Made by a program: the position numbers and the translations under genes
NCBI GenBank assembly: GCA_938048735.1
Contig: CALIUM010000007.1
Span: forward strand, 62,001-126,000
Length of the DNA stretch: 64,000 nt
Direction of reading: 5' to 3'
From: an uncultured archaeon
Lineage (GTDB): Archaea; Thermoproteota; Bathyarchaeia; TCS64
The notes under the pieces: model-generated
Seen by the model: the letters and a program-made list of their open reading frames with translations, nothing else
Database searches by the model: none
Told to the model about the DNA's origin: nothing
Shown here: positions 9,510-18,890 of the stretch, piece by piece
How positions within the stretch are numbered: position 1 is the stretch's first letter
How the letters are laid out: each line of letters opens with the position of its first letter

Positions 9510-9956
9510 ATGTCGATAGACACGCTTGATATGAAGATAATAGGCTGCCTTCTGGAGGATGGACGTCGCTCCTATCGCTCTATAGCCGAGGTTGTCGGGG
9601 TGAGTGAAGCGACGGTGAAGAACCGTATCGACAGCCTTGTGGAGAAGGGTGTCATCCAGAAGTTCACAGTGGTCCTAGATTATCACAAGATTGGTAGGGC
9701 TATAAAATCCTTCATAGGCCTAAAGGTTCAGCCCGCGAAGCTTCAGTCGATAGTTGAGCACATTAAGAAGCATCCCGATGTGCACGTCCTTTACAGGACG
9801 AGCGGGGATGTTGATCTTATGTTTGAGGTGATCTTCGAGAAGATGGAGGACCTGAACTCCTTCCTCGAGAGGGAGCTCGTCTTGGACGGCATACTTGGAA
9901 CTGTAGTTACTGTAGTAATAGGGCCCTATAAAAGGTGTCCATTGACTGGGCTTTAG
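9510..9956 (+). CDS. Lrp/AsnC family transcriptional regulator
   Basis: N-terminal HTH LDMKIIGCLLEDGRRSYRSIAEVVGVSEATVKNRIDSLVEKGVI followed by a RAM domain. Confidence 0.92.
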   Translation: MSIDTLDMKIIGCLLEDGRRSYRSIAEVVGVSEATVKNRIDSLVEKGVIQKFTVVLDYHKIGRAIKSFIGLKVQPAKLQSIVEHIKKHPDVHVLYRTSGDVDLMFEVIFEKMEDLNSFLERELVLDGILGTVVTVVIGPYKRCPLTGL

Positions 9957-9957
9957 C

Positions 9958-10494
9958 TCAGCGCCAATCCTCAGTGATAGGTCTCTTCGCGATTAGGACT
10001 ATTAGCCCCTCCATCTCTGTTCTATGCTCCTCCATCTCCCATTTGAACATGGACTCAAGATAGCCTCTCAGGAACGCAAAGGGGACGGCGCAGCTCTCAA
10101 CCTTTATCTCATTCTCGATCCTCGTGAAGGTTCCCCAGCCGAAGTTCTCCAACTCCTTGAGGATGATCATCCAGTTTGAAGGCTTGGTCAGGTCGATCTC
10201 CCTGAACTCTGGCCTCATAATCCTCCTCTTCAATGCCGTCAGGCTTCCTGCCTTGTACATCTCGAACTCGGTGAGGGATTCGAGGAGGTCTAGGAGCATC
10301 CCCCTTTCCATTAGGATCATCCGGGCTTCCCCCATCCTATACTGACCGGGGGTCCAATCATGCATCGAAAGCCTCTTGAAAAATGTGAGCGCCCTGACCA
10401 CTGCCTCCCCCTTATGATATATCATACCCATCCTCTCCAGGAATTCGAGGTATTCGTAAAGGTCATCGTCGATCTCCACGGTGAGCTTCCTCAA
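9958..10494 (-). CDS. Ribbon-helix-helix-like N-terminus plus uncharacterised C-terminal domain
   Basis: MRKLTVEIDDDLYEYLEFLERMGMIYHKGEAVVRALTFFKRL looks like RHH/CopG; remaining ~130 aa not recognised. Confidence 0.65.
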   Translation of the reverse strand: MRKLTVEIDDDLYEYLEFLERMGMIYHKGEAVVRALTFFKRLSMHDWTPGQYRMGEARMILMERGMLLDLLESLTEFEMYKAGSLTALKRRIMRPEFREIDLTKPSNWMIILKELENFGWGTFTRIENEIKVESCAVPFAFLRGYLESMFKWEMEEHRTEMEGLIVLIAKRPITEDWR

Positions 10495-10569
10495 ATGGCT
10501 TCAGCCCCGTTGAATTGGAGCCCGCCCTCCTAAAATCCTTACTGAGGTCGAATCCTCCGAATCACATCC

Positions 10570-10797
10570 TCAGGATGATAGAAAACTGTCTATTCTCCGT
10601 TTGATGTAGAGGAAGAAGACGACATATTGAACCAGCAATATGGAGATGAGGGAGAGGGAGACGGCGAGGTTCCTTGGAGCCCTCATTATTATCAGAGGTA
10701 TGGAGATGGCCATCCCGAAGACGGGTAATAGGAGGACAGCTAGGAAGGCTTGGCGGTTCCTCCTTAGGGCCTCCTTAAAGGTGAGCTTCTCCTCCAT
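10570..10797 (-). CDS. Small two-TM membrane protein
   Basis: 75 aa, two hydrophobic segments (AFLAVLLLPVFGMAISIPLIIM; LAVSLSLISILLVQYVVFFLYI). Confidence 0.5.
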   Translation of the reverse strand: MEEKLTFKEALRRNRQAFLAVLLLPVFGMAISIPLIIMRAPRNLAVSLSLISILLVQYVVFFLYIKRRIDSFLSS

Positions 10798-11112
10798 GCA
10801 GATTTACACTCAATCTGAGAACTGGAAGCCTCAAAATTTAATACTTCCCCCCTCAGCCCCGGTGGTTCACGCCTATGGGGTTCCACCTCCAAATCACGAG
10901 GCTTACCGGCGTTCCCTCACAGTAGAGGCCTTTTTGACAGGCAGATCCGGTTGCTCAATTTTAGTTTTCAGGATCCGACATGGAATTCATAAGGGCCGAG
11001 ATTTGAGTTTTCTATAGCGCTCTTCATATCTCAAACATGTGTCATCCTTTTGAAAACATTAGAAGCTGTATGTCCGAAAAAATTATCAGCCTCAATTGCT
11101 AATTAAGATGAG

Positions 11113-11298
11113 TTGTCGGAGAAGGTCTGCGCGGTCTGCGGGAAGCCCCTCACCCCAGAGGAGCTTAGGATAATCCAGTTGAGTAGGAGGTCTCCGTTGA
11201 GGAGGTCGAAATATCTCTGCGCCGATTGTAGGAAGAAGGAGTATGAGAGATACCTGAAAGAGGTCAAGGAGCTGGTTGAGAAGGAAGAGAGATCCTAG
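11113..11298 (+). CDS. Small zinc-ribbon protein
   Basis: CAVCGKPLTPEE...CADCRKKE four-Cys motif, TTG start; overlaps the 3' end of the convergent tfb gene by ~35 bp. Confidence 0.6.
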   Translation: MSEKVCAVCGKPLTPEELRIIQLSRRSPLRRSKYLCADCRKKEYERYLKEVKELVEKEERS

Positions 11299-12250
11299 AC
11301 TCCTCCTCACCAATGATTGGGGATACTGGAGGCTCCTCGCGGCCAGAGGTTGAACCCCTTAGAACCATCTCCAACCCCCTAAGCCTGTTTCTGAGGGTGA
11401 CCTCAGTGGTCCCCGCCGCTGCGGCAACCTCCTTCTGAACCCTTTTCTCCTTCATCTCCACACATGCCAGATATAGAGCAGCCGCTGCCAGCCCCCTTGG
11501 ATCCTTGCCTGCGAGCCCCTGCTTCTTCCTAGCCTCCCTTAGGATCTCGACAGCCCTGATCTCGGTCTCTGGCTTAAGGTTTAGCTTTGAGGCTATGTTT
11601 GGGACGAACTTTATCGGGTCGTCGATGGGCATCTTAAGATTCAGCTCCCTGATGAGCAGCCGATAAGACCTGGCGATCTCCGAGTGATCCCTGGTGCTGG
11701 CCTGCACGATCCTCCTCAGGGTTCTAGGAACCTGGTTGAGGCGGCATGCGGCGTAGAGGCTGGCAGCGACGAAGGCATCTATCGACCTACCCCTTATGAG
11801 ATCCTTTTGGAGGGCTCTCCTGTAGATCAATGCAGCGTGCTCCTTGACGCTTTGGGGGATGTGGAGGATCGCTGAAAGCCTATCAAGCTCTGACATAGCT
11901 ATGCTCAGGTTTCTTGTCCACGACTCGTCCATCTTCGACCGGGTGTCATGCCTCTTGAGCTGGCTCATCCTCTCCAGGGTCTGTAGGTCTAGGCGCCTTC
12001 CATGGGCATCCCTGACGCCGCCGAAGCTTGTTGTAAGCCCCTTATCGTACAGGGTGTAGGACTCAGCAAGGCCTGTTCTGGGTCTCTCATCCCTCTCCGA
12101 GGCCGTGAAGGCTCTCCACTCTGGTCCTCTGTCCACTAGGACCTCGGATATAACTAGGCCGCACCTCCCGCAGATCTCCTCTCCAAGATCTGGATCAGTA
12201 ACTATCTCCGTGCTCCCGCATCTGGGACACCTGTTGCCAGAGTTCTCCAA
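11264..12250 (-). CDS. tfb: Transcription initiation factor IIB (TFB), TTG start
   Basis: Zn ribbon CPRCGSTEIVTDPDLGEEICGRCGLVISE, B-finger, two cyclin folds. The ORF track extends to 12508, but the extension is antisense to the PadR-like gene and lacks TFB homology; TTG at 12250 precedes ENSGNRCP. Confidence 0.93.
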   Translation of the reverse strand: MENSGNRCPRCGSTEIVTDPDLGEEICGRCGLVISEVLVDRGPEWRAFTASERDERPRTGLAESYTLYDKGLTTSFGGVRDAHGRRLDLQTLERMSQLKRHDTRSKMDESWTRNLSIAMSELDRLSAILHIPQSVKEHAALIYRRALQKDLIRGRSIDAFVAASLYAACRLNQVPRTLRRIVQASTRDHSEIARSYRLLIRELNLKMPIDDPIKFVPNIASKLNLKPETEIRAVEILREARKKQGLAGKDPRGLAAAALYLACVEMKEKRVQKEVAAAAGTTEVTLRNRLRGLEMVLRGSTSGREEPPVSPIIGEEESRISLPSQPAP

Positions 12251-12276
12251 GCCTCTCCCTCCTCTGAGGGGAGTGG

Positions 12277-12300
12277 ATATTTTACCCCCTGGTAAAATAT
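12277..12300. promoter_or_regulatory. Perfect 10-bp inverted repeat ATATTTTACC-CCCT-GGTAAAATAT, candidate operator in divergent promoter
   Basis: Read directly; lies between tfb (- strand start 12250) and the wHTH gene (+ strand start 12338); overlaps AT-rich TATA-like sequence AAAATATAAATAT. Confidence 0.6.
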
Positions 12301-12337
12301 AAATATTGCCGTGCTTATAAGCATTTCGAGATCTGTG

Positions 12338-12667
12338 ATGCCTAAGCCTAAGGGCACCGCTGGAGCCACCAAGATGAAGATCATGGCGATAGTATGCTAC
12401 AACTGGGAGTGCGGAATTGAATCTTACGGCTACAATATATGGCAAGCCCTGAAGTCGAACTTTCACATATACATTAACGATGGTGAGTGTCGCAACGTCT
12501 ACCACCACCTGAAGGACCTATGTGAAATGGGGATGCTGGAAAGGGAGAGCCTCTCAGTTGAGGGTTCCAACAGATTCATCTACCGGCCAACCCCTAAGGG
12601 GCTGAGCCTTAGGGAGAGATTTGCCCCCTACCTGGAAGTTGTGAGGCAAAATAACTATACTCACTAG
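12338..12667 (+). CDS. PadR-like winged-helix transcriptional regulator
   Basis: KIMAIVCYNWECGIESYGYNIWQALKSNF...CRNVYHHLKDLCEMGMLERES..YRPTPKGLSL resembles PadR wHTH; ATG at 12338 chosen over 12311. Confidence 0.7.
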   Translation: MPKPKGTAGATKMKIMAIVCYNWECGIESYGYNIWQALKSNFHIYINDGECRNVYHHLKDLCEMGMLERESLSVEGSNRFIYRPTPKGLSLRERFAPYLEVVRQNNYTH

Positions 12668-12823
12668 CATTTTTCTAAACAAGCGAATATAGAACATCTT
12701 CATTCGAAATTCAAAATAATCATTTTTGTAATCATTGTCTTAGTTTAGATATGAAAAATGGCTTTTCAATGCATAAATTTTGAGTTTATATTTTATCTCT
12801 TATAAAATAGTGTTGGTTTAAGC

Positions 12824-14677
12824 CTATTTACGGCTATTTTGAGTCATGCCAATTTGGATCTCGGCCTCAAGCTCTTGGGGCTTCTGGTAGATGAACTGCG
12901 TCTCGTATAGGGCCCTGTAGAGCCCACCCCTCTTGAGGAGTTCATCATGGGTTCCCATCTCGACTATTCTGCCTTCATCTATGACCACTATCAGGTCGGC
13001 GTTTCTAACCGTTGAGAGGCGATGGGCGATGACTATGGAGGTCCTGTCTCTCAGTACCTTCTCCAACGCCCTTTTGATAACGAGCTCCGTGTAAGGGTCG
13101 ATGCTCGAGGTTGCCTCATCCATGATCAGGATCCTCGGATCCGCGAGGAGGGCTCTGGCCAGACAGATGAGCTGCCTCTGCCCCACACTCAGTCTTCCAC
13201 CCCTCTCCCTAACATCGGTCTCATAGCCCTCCGGCAGAGCCTCGATGAACTCGTGGGCTCCCACGGCTTTAGCTGCCGCTATAATCTCCTCGTCTGAGGC
13301 CCGAGGCCTTCCATACCTTATGTTCTCCTTGACCGTACCTGTGAAGAGGAAGGGGTCTTGGAGGACGATGGCCATCTGACTCCTTAGGGATCTGAGTTCT
13401 AAATCCCTAAGGTCATATCCGTCTATGGTTATCCTTCCCCCCTGGGGATTGTAGAACCTGTAGATGAGGTTTGCCATGGTGGTCTTGCCCGCACCAGTCG
13501 GCCCCACTAGGGCGACGGTCTTCTTGGGCTCTATGGTGAGGGTTATATTTTTAAGCACAGGCCTATCCGGGTCGTAGCCGAATGTGACATCCTCGAAGGA
13601 GATCCTCCCCTCGATCCTATCTAGTCGGATTGCCCCAGGTTTCTCCTCCACCTCCTCCTCCACGTCGAGGAGGTTGAAGACGCGTTCAGCCGCAGCCATA
13701 GCGGACTGGACGTTGTTCCAGAACATGCTCAGATCCTGGATGGGCATGAAGAACCTTTCGATGTAGGACATGAGCCCGAAGAGGGTTCCTATGGTCACTT
13801 CCCCCCTCATGATGGCCATCCCTCCAAATAGCAGGACTAGGCTCTGCCCTAGGGCGCTGAATATCCCAACGGCTGGCCAGAAGGCCGACATGACCCTGCT
13901 GGCCTCAACATTCGCCTCCATGTTTGATATATTGGCCCTTAAGAACTCGCTCTGGGTGGCCTTCTCCCTCGAGTAGGCCTGGATCTCCTTCATCCCGCTA
14001 ACGCTCTCCTCAATCTTGGCCGAGACGCTGGCTATCGTCCTCCTGGTCCTCCTGTAAACCGAGCGCACCTTCCTGCCCCAGAAGTAGAGGAAGGCGACGA
14101 TCATCGGGATGACGGTGAAGGAGATCAGGGAGAGCCTCACGTTCATCCTGAGCATTATGGTTATGATCCCCACCAAGGTGACGAGGTCGACGATGCTCCC
14201 CACAACTCCAGAGGTGACGAGCTCAGCTATCTTCTCTACATCGTTGGTAACCCTCGAGACTATGCTTCCAATCTCCCTCTCGGCGTAGTATCCCAGGGGG
14301 ATCCTCTGGAGGTGGCGGAACATGTCGACCCTTATCTCGTACTCGAGCCTGTTGCCCATCCATTCGATCAAGTAGTTTTGAGCGTATTGAGCGGTGAAAG
14401 ATAATACGCTTAGTAGGACATAGGCAGCCCCGATTAGGGCTAGGCCCACGGCATCTAGGTAGGTTATATATCGATCCACAGCCATCGCGAATAGAATTGG
14501 GGGAACCAACCCCAGAATGGTTCCTATGAGGGCTGCAGAGAATAGGAGGATCATCCTACGCTTAAACCTGAGAATGTATCTCAGCAACCTTCCAGCGAGA
14601 ACAATATCTGAGGACTCCCTCTTGTAGGTCTCCTCTTCCTCCATCATCATATGCCAGGGTCCACCATGCATACCCAA
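12824..14677 (-). CDS. ABC transporter, fused TMD-NBD (exporter half 2)
   Basis: N-terminal 6-TM ABC exporter fold, Walker A GPTGAGKTT, Walker B ILIMDEATSSID, signature RLSVGQRQL. Confidence 0.93.
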   Translation of the reverse strand: MGMHGGPWHMMMEEEETYKRESSDIVLAGRLLRYILRFKRRMILLFSAALIGTILGLVPPILFAMAVDRYITYLDAVGLALIGAAYVLLSVLSFTAQYAQNYLIEWMGNRLEYEIRVDMFRHLQRIPLGYYAEREIGSIVSRVTNDVEKIAELVTSGVVGSIVDLVTLVGIITIMLRMNVRLSLISFTVIPMIVAFLYFWGRKVRSVYRRTRRTIASVSAKIEESVSGMKEIQAYSREKATQSEFLRANISNMEANVEASRVMSAFWPAVGIFSALGQSLVLLFGGMAIMRGEVTIGTLFGLMSYIERFFMPIQDLSMFWNNVQSAMAAAERVFNLLDVEEEVEEKPGAIRLDRIEGRISFEDVTFGYDPDRPVLKNITLTIEPKKTVALVGPTGAGKTTMANLIYRFYNPQGGRITIDGYDLRDLELRSLRSQMAIVLQDPFLFTGTVKENIRYGRPRASDEEIIAAAKAVGAHEFIEALPEGYETDVRERGGRLSVGQRQLICLARALLADPRILIMDEATSSIDPYTELVIKRALEKVLRDRTSIVIAHRLSTVRNADLIVVIDEGRIVEMGTHDELLKRGGLYRALYETQFIYQKPQELEAEIQIGMTQNSRK

Positions 14678-14679
14678 AT

Positions 14680-16557
14680 TTAATCCTCCTCCATATCCCC
14701 ATGGGAAACCTGGGTTTTATAGAGCCTGTAGTATATCCCCTTCTTGGACATCAGCTGTTCATGGGTTCCTGCCTCCACTATCTTTCCCTTCTCCAGAACA
14801 ACTATGTAATCTGCATCTCTAATTGTGGATATTCTCTGTGTTATAATGAATGTGGTCCTGTTTTCCATCAAGTCTTTAAGGGCTCTCTGTATCTCATACT
14901 CAGTCCACATGTCGATACTCGAGGTCGAGTCGTCCAATATGAGTATCTTAGGGTTTTTGAGTAGGGCCCTTGCTATAGCTATTCTCTGCTTCTGCCCTCC
15001 CGAGAGGGTGACTCCTCTCTCCCCCACCCTAGTATCATAGCCCTCTGGTAGGGAGGAGATGAAGTCATGGATCTGAGCCCTCCTCGCAGCCTCCACTATA
15101 TCCTCAAACCTCGGGTTCTCCACCCCCAGGGCTATGTTCTCCCTAATGGTTGTGGAGAATATGAATGGATCCTGCCTCACTATTCCTATATGCTTCCTCA
15201 GAGACCTTATAGTCACATCCCTGACATCATATCCATCTATGGTTATCCTCCCCTCCGTGACGTCGTAGAATCTTGGTATCAGGTTTATTATGGAGCTCTT
15301 ACCCGAGCCCGTCGCTCCCAGGATGGCCACCTTCATCCCGGGTTTAACGTCCAGGTTTATTCCTTTCAGGACCATGTTCCCCCCGTCATAGCTAAAGCCG
15401 ACATCTTCGAAGACTATGTGTCCCTTAACATCCGTCAGCTCTATGGCCCCCTCCCTCTCAGCAACCGCTGAGGGTTTATCAATTATCTCGAATATCCTCT
15501 CAGCGGCTGCCATTCCTCGCTGGAATGTGGCCACCATGAAGCCGAACATCCTCACAGGCCCGGCTAGGCGGATTAGGTAGAAGTAGAAGGCTATGAGGGT
15601 CCCTAGGCTTAGGGCCCCGCTTATTACCTGGAGCCCCCCATACCAGATTATAAGGGCCACGCCCATGGAGGTGAGCATTGATGCTAAAGGCATATAGAGC
15701 GATCTCAGCCTTGCCCCCTCCATGTTCGTCTCGAAGTACTCGTCACATAGCCTCACGAACTTCTCCTCCTCGTAACCCTCCATGGCGAATCCCCTGACAA
15801 CTCTCACACCCATCAGGTTCTCCTGAACTGCTGAGGAGATATCCCCGAATTGGTTCCTTATCCTAAGCCATATAGGGCCTATCTTCTTGGCGAACCTAAT
15901 GGTTGTGAACATTATCAGGGGTAGGACGATCATTGATACTAGGGTGAGCTGGGGGCTCATGTTGATGATCATGTAGAGAACTAGGGAGAATAGGAGGATG
16001 GTTGAGGCTAGCTGGGTAAGCCCGAAGCTGAAGAACCTCTCGAGCTGGTCCACGTCGCTTGTAGCCCTAGCCATCAACTGCCCAGTCCTCTGCTCATCGT
16101 AGAAGCTGAAGGACTGCTCTAGGAGGGAGCTGTAAAGGTCGCTCCGGATCTCAAAAGCAGCCCTTTGTGATACGTAGGCCAGGATATACCTTTGGAGGTA
16201 CCTCACAGCTCCGACGAGAGCCGAGATCAGTATGAGGGTTAGGGACAGGACGACGAGCGTTGATATGTTCAGGCTCAGCCCGAGCTTCTCGGAGATCCAT
16301 TCAAATGCTGGTGTTAAGGCCCTATTTATCATTCCGCCGAATCCGGTGATCCCCTCTGGGTTCTCTCCAGCCACCACGGCCTTAACGGTGTCGATGATCC
16401 CCCCTATTAGAGCTGGTGTGAAGACTTCAAGCCATGTAGCGGAGATGACGAGGAGAAGGGCCACCTTGAACTGCCAGTATCTGACCAAGTATCCTAGAAC
16501 TCGAGGGAGGTTCTTCAAGCCTCCCTTCCGTCCTCCCGTTTCATGACCCATTTTCAC
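14680..16557 (-). CDS. ABC transporter, fused TMD-NBD (exporter half 1, degenerate catalytic residues)
   Basis: Walker A GATGSGKSS, LSGGQKQRIAIARAL, Walker B ILILDDSTSSID, FIITQRISTIRDAD. Confidence 0.93.
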   Translation of the reverse strand: MKMGHETGGRKGGLKNLPRVLGYLVRYWQFKVALLLVISATWLEVFTPALIGGIIDTVKAVVAGENPEGITGFGGMINRALTPAFEWISEKLGLSLNISTLVVLSLTLILISALVGAVRYLQRYILAYVSQRAAFEIRSDLYSSLLEQSFSFYDEQRTGQLMARATSDVDQLERFFSFGLTQLASTILLFSLVLYMIINMSPQLTLVSMIVLPLIMFTTIRFAKKIGPIWLRIRNQFGDISSAVQENLMGVRVVRGFAMEGYEEEKFVRLCDEYFETNMEGARLRSLYMPLASMLTSMGVALIIWYGGLQVISGALSLGTLIAFYFYLIRLAGPVRMFGFMVATFQRGMAAAERIFEIIDKPSAVAEREGAIELTDVKGHIVFEDVGFSYDGGNMVLKGINLDVKPGMKVAILGATGSGKSSIINLIPRFYDVTEGRITIDGYDVRDVTIRSLRKHIGIVRQDPFIFSTTIRENIALGVENPRFEDIVEAARRAQIHDFISSLPEGYDTRVGERGVTLSGGQKQRIAIARALLKNPKILILDDSTSSIDMWTEYEIQRALKDLMENRTTFIITQRISTIRDADYIVVLEKGKIVEAGTHEQLMSKKGIYYRLYKTQVSHGDMEED

Positions 16558-17152
16558 CCTCCCCGATGGGGCCCCTTAAGAGTTCTCTTAGTTCCCTTAT
16601 CATCCTCATGTACTCCTCGTCGCCCGATAGCTTCAGCATGGTAAGGAGCCTGGTCATCGCAAAGTAGATGTGTCTATCCGCCTTTATTGTGGTGGTCTGC
16701 CTCTCTATGATCTCCTCGAGGGCCTTCTGCTCCTTCATGTAGCAGCCCCCTATTAGTTCTAGGACCCTCTCTCTCCCCCCCTCTGGATAGACATAACCCA
16801 TATCCCTCAATCCATCTAGTATCCTCCTGAGCACCTCCTTGCTCCATGGGAAGCCCTCCATATCCCCTAGGGTCTCTGTTAGGGTGTATGAGATGATGAA
16901 CATCTTCGCGGTGCTCCTGTAATAGCTCTGGACGAGGTTCCTCTTCCTCTCAACCCTTGTCTCCTCGACCAATCCAGCATCCTGGAGGAGCTTCAGGTGA
17001 TGTAATATGCTTGAATGGCTCTTACCCAGTGCTTCGGCTAGATCTGATGCGGATAGCTCCCTATGCCTAAGGCGGTGGAGGATCTGGCGCCTCGTGTCGT
17101 CCGCGAATAGCTTTGCAACCTCTGGGTCCTTTATTATGAGTATGTCTCTCAA
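16541..17152 (-). CDS. ArsR/HTH_20-type winged-helix regulator, upstream gene of ABC exporter operon
   Basis: DPEVAKLFADDTRRQILHRLRHRELSASDLAEALGKSHSSILHHLKLLQDAGLVEETR; overlaps the ABC gene start. Confidence 0.85.
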   Translation of the reverse strand: MRDILIIKDPEVAKLFADDTRRQILHRLRHRELSASDLAEALGKSHSSILHHLKLLQDAGLVEETRVERKRNLVQSYYRSTAKMFIISYTLTETLGDMEGFPWSKEVLRRILDGLRDMGYVYPEGGRERVLELIGGCYMKEQKALEEIIERQTTTIKADRHIYFAMTRLLTMLKLSGDEEYMRMIRELRELLRGPIGEGENGS

Positions 17153-17247
17153 GGTTCTACAGAACTCTGCAGCGTTGCATAAAAATGTTGCGATTCTACT
17201 CTTTGTGATGAGAGAATGTTAAATTTTCTCCGTAAAGCTCGATAGAG

Positions 17248-17877
17248 TTGATGAGCCTCCCGCAGAGCCCTCAGGCCGGAGATAAGTCGGAGATCATGAG
17301 ACAGCTGCTCTTGGAGGTTCAAAGCTGTAGAAGATGTGGCCTCTGGGAGGGAAGGAGGAACCCGGTTCTAGGAGAGGGGAGCCTTGATGCGAAGCTCCTC
17401 CTCCTGGGAGAGGCGCCTGGGAGGAGGGAGGATGAGACCGGGAGGCCCTTCGCCGGGGCAGCCGGCCAACTGTTGAATGATCTCCTACGGGGCATAGGGC
17501 TGAGTAGGGGCGATGTCTATATTGGAAACGTGGTGAAATGCCGCCCCCCTGGGAATAGGCCCCCTAGAGCAGAGGAGGTGGAGGCCTGTTCCCCACACTT
17601 GGAGCGGCAGCTAAGTATCCTGGAGCCCAGGATCATCGCCTCCATGGGCAATACTGCGACCCAGTACCTGATGACCCGCTTCGGGTTGAGTCCAAGGTAT
17701 ATTGGGGAGGTCCATGGAAAATCCTTCAGAGTTGAGGCTCCTTGGGGAGAGGTTATCCTCTTCCCTTCCTATCATCCAGCCTCAGCCCTCTATATGAGGG
17801 GATTGGAGTATGTGTTAAGGAGGGATTTCGAGTCTCTCAGGAGGATTCTAGACGGCCTTACGGCATCTTATGACTGA
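17248..17877 (+). CDS. udg: Uracil-DNA glycosylase, family 4-like (Fe-S)
   Basis: CRRCGLWEGR..., GEAPGRREDETGRPFAGAAGQLL, GNVVKCRPPGNRPP, FPSYHPASALY. Confidence 0.92.
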   Translation: MMSLPQSPQAGDKSEIMRQLLLEVQSCRRCGLWEGRRNPVLGEGSLDAKLLLLGEAPGRREDETGRPFAGAAGQLLNDLLRGIGLSRGDVYIGNVVKCRPPGNRPPRAEEVEACSPHLERQLSILEPRIIASMGNTATQYLMTRFGLSPRYIGEVHGKSFRVEAPWGEVILFPSYHPASALYMRGLEYVLRRDFESLRRILDGLTASYD

Positions 17878-18830
17878 AGGGCCCTAATCCTCTTCACTAT
17901 ATTCGGATGGGTGGAGAAAAGCTCAAGGAGGTTGTCGAGCCATGTGACCCTCCTACTCAGGATGCTCCTCACCAGCTCGCTGTCCGAACCAGCCATTCTA
18001 GCCCCTTGTAGATCCAAGGCGTCCTTGGCTACCCTATCGGGATCCGAGATGAAGAGGGTCTTGAAGCCGCTTATGCCAAGTGAACCTCCTGTAAAAGAAC
18101 GAACCCTGAGGGTTGAGGAGACTATCTTGGCCAGCCCCTCCGATAGCTTCCTTGCCCCATCATCAACGACTGACACGCTGTGCTGATCCGCGTAATACTC
18201 CCTGAGCCTGCTCAGGCTTAGGGTGAGGAGGAGGAGCACGAAGTATATGAGCATCGAGATCCCGCCTATTAAGGCTAGTCCACTAGTGTCCCTTCTATCC
18301 CTCCGGTCATAATAGTAGCTGGAGAATAGCATCGATCTGGCTAATAGGTAGAAGAGGGATGGGAGGAAGGAGGCGAACATCATCACCTGGACGTCGCGGT
18401 GCTTGAGGTGGCCAAGCTCGTGGCCTATGACCGCTTCAACCTCCTCCTCATCAAGGGAGCTGAGGAGACCCCTAGTAACGGCCACCCTGCTCCCTGTGAT
18501 GGGTGAGCCGTATGCAAAGGCGTTGGGGACGGGTAGGTCGGCTATCATCAGCTTAGGAGGTCTGAGTCCAGATCTATGGGAGAGCTCTTGGAGGATCCTG
18601 TGCAGCCTAGGGCTCTCAGCAACCCCTAGGGGCCGAACCCTGTAGAGCACATCAACCATATAAGGGGCTATAAGCCATTGTATTATGTTGAAGGCTGCGA
18701 CTAGGACTACGAGAGATATGAGACTCAGAGAGTTCATAAGCGATAGAACCAATGCAAATCCCAGGGTCGTGATGCCAATTATTACGGCCAGGGTTCCAGC
18801 CATGGATAGCCTCAACTTCCAGAGGTTCAT
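17868..18830 (-). CDS. htpX: M48 family metalloprotease HtpX homolog
   Basis: HELGHLKHRDVQVMM zinc motif, TM segments, DxxS...STHPNIVKRI C-terminus. Confidence 0.92.
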   Translation of the reverse strand: MNLWKLRLSMAGTLAVIIGITTLGFALVLSLMNSLSLISLVVLVAAFNIIQWLIAPYMVDVLYRVRPLGVAESPRLHRILQELSHRSGLRPPKLMIADLPVPNAFAYGSPITGSRVAVTRGLLSSLDEEEVEAVIGHELGHLKHRDVQVMMFASFLPSLFYLLARSMLFSSYYYDRRDRRDTSGLALIGGISMLIYFVLLLLTLSLSRLREYYADQHSVSVVDDGARKLSEGLAKIVSSTLRVRSFTGGSLGISGFKTLFISDPDRVAKDALDLQGARMAGSDSELVRSILSRRVTWLDNLLELFSTHPNIVKRIRALQS

Positions 18831-18890
18831 CTTCCAGACCTCGTTAGATGACCCTTGAAATCGAATATTTAAACCCTTCTCGAGCCCCCG

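Noticed and set aside
11264-11298. Overlap of the zinc-ribbon ORF with the tfb 3' end, considered evidence against the zinc-ribbon gene
   Set aside because: Only ~35 bp convergent overlap; the four-Cys motif lies outside it, so the small gene is retained at moderate confidence.
12251-12508. N-terminal extension of the TFB ORF in the six-frame track
   Set aside because: No TFB homology, antisense to the PadR-like gene, and TTG at 12250 fits the expected N-terminus.
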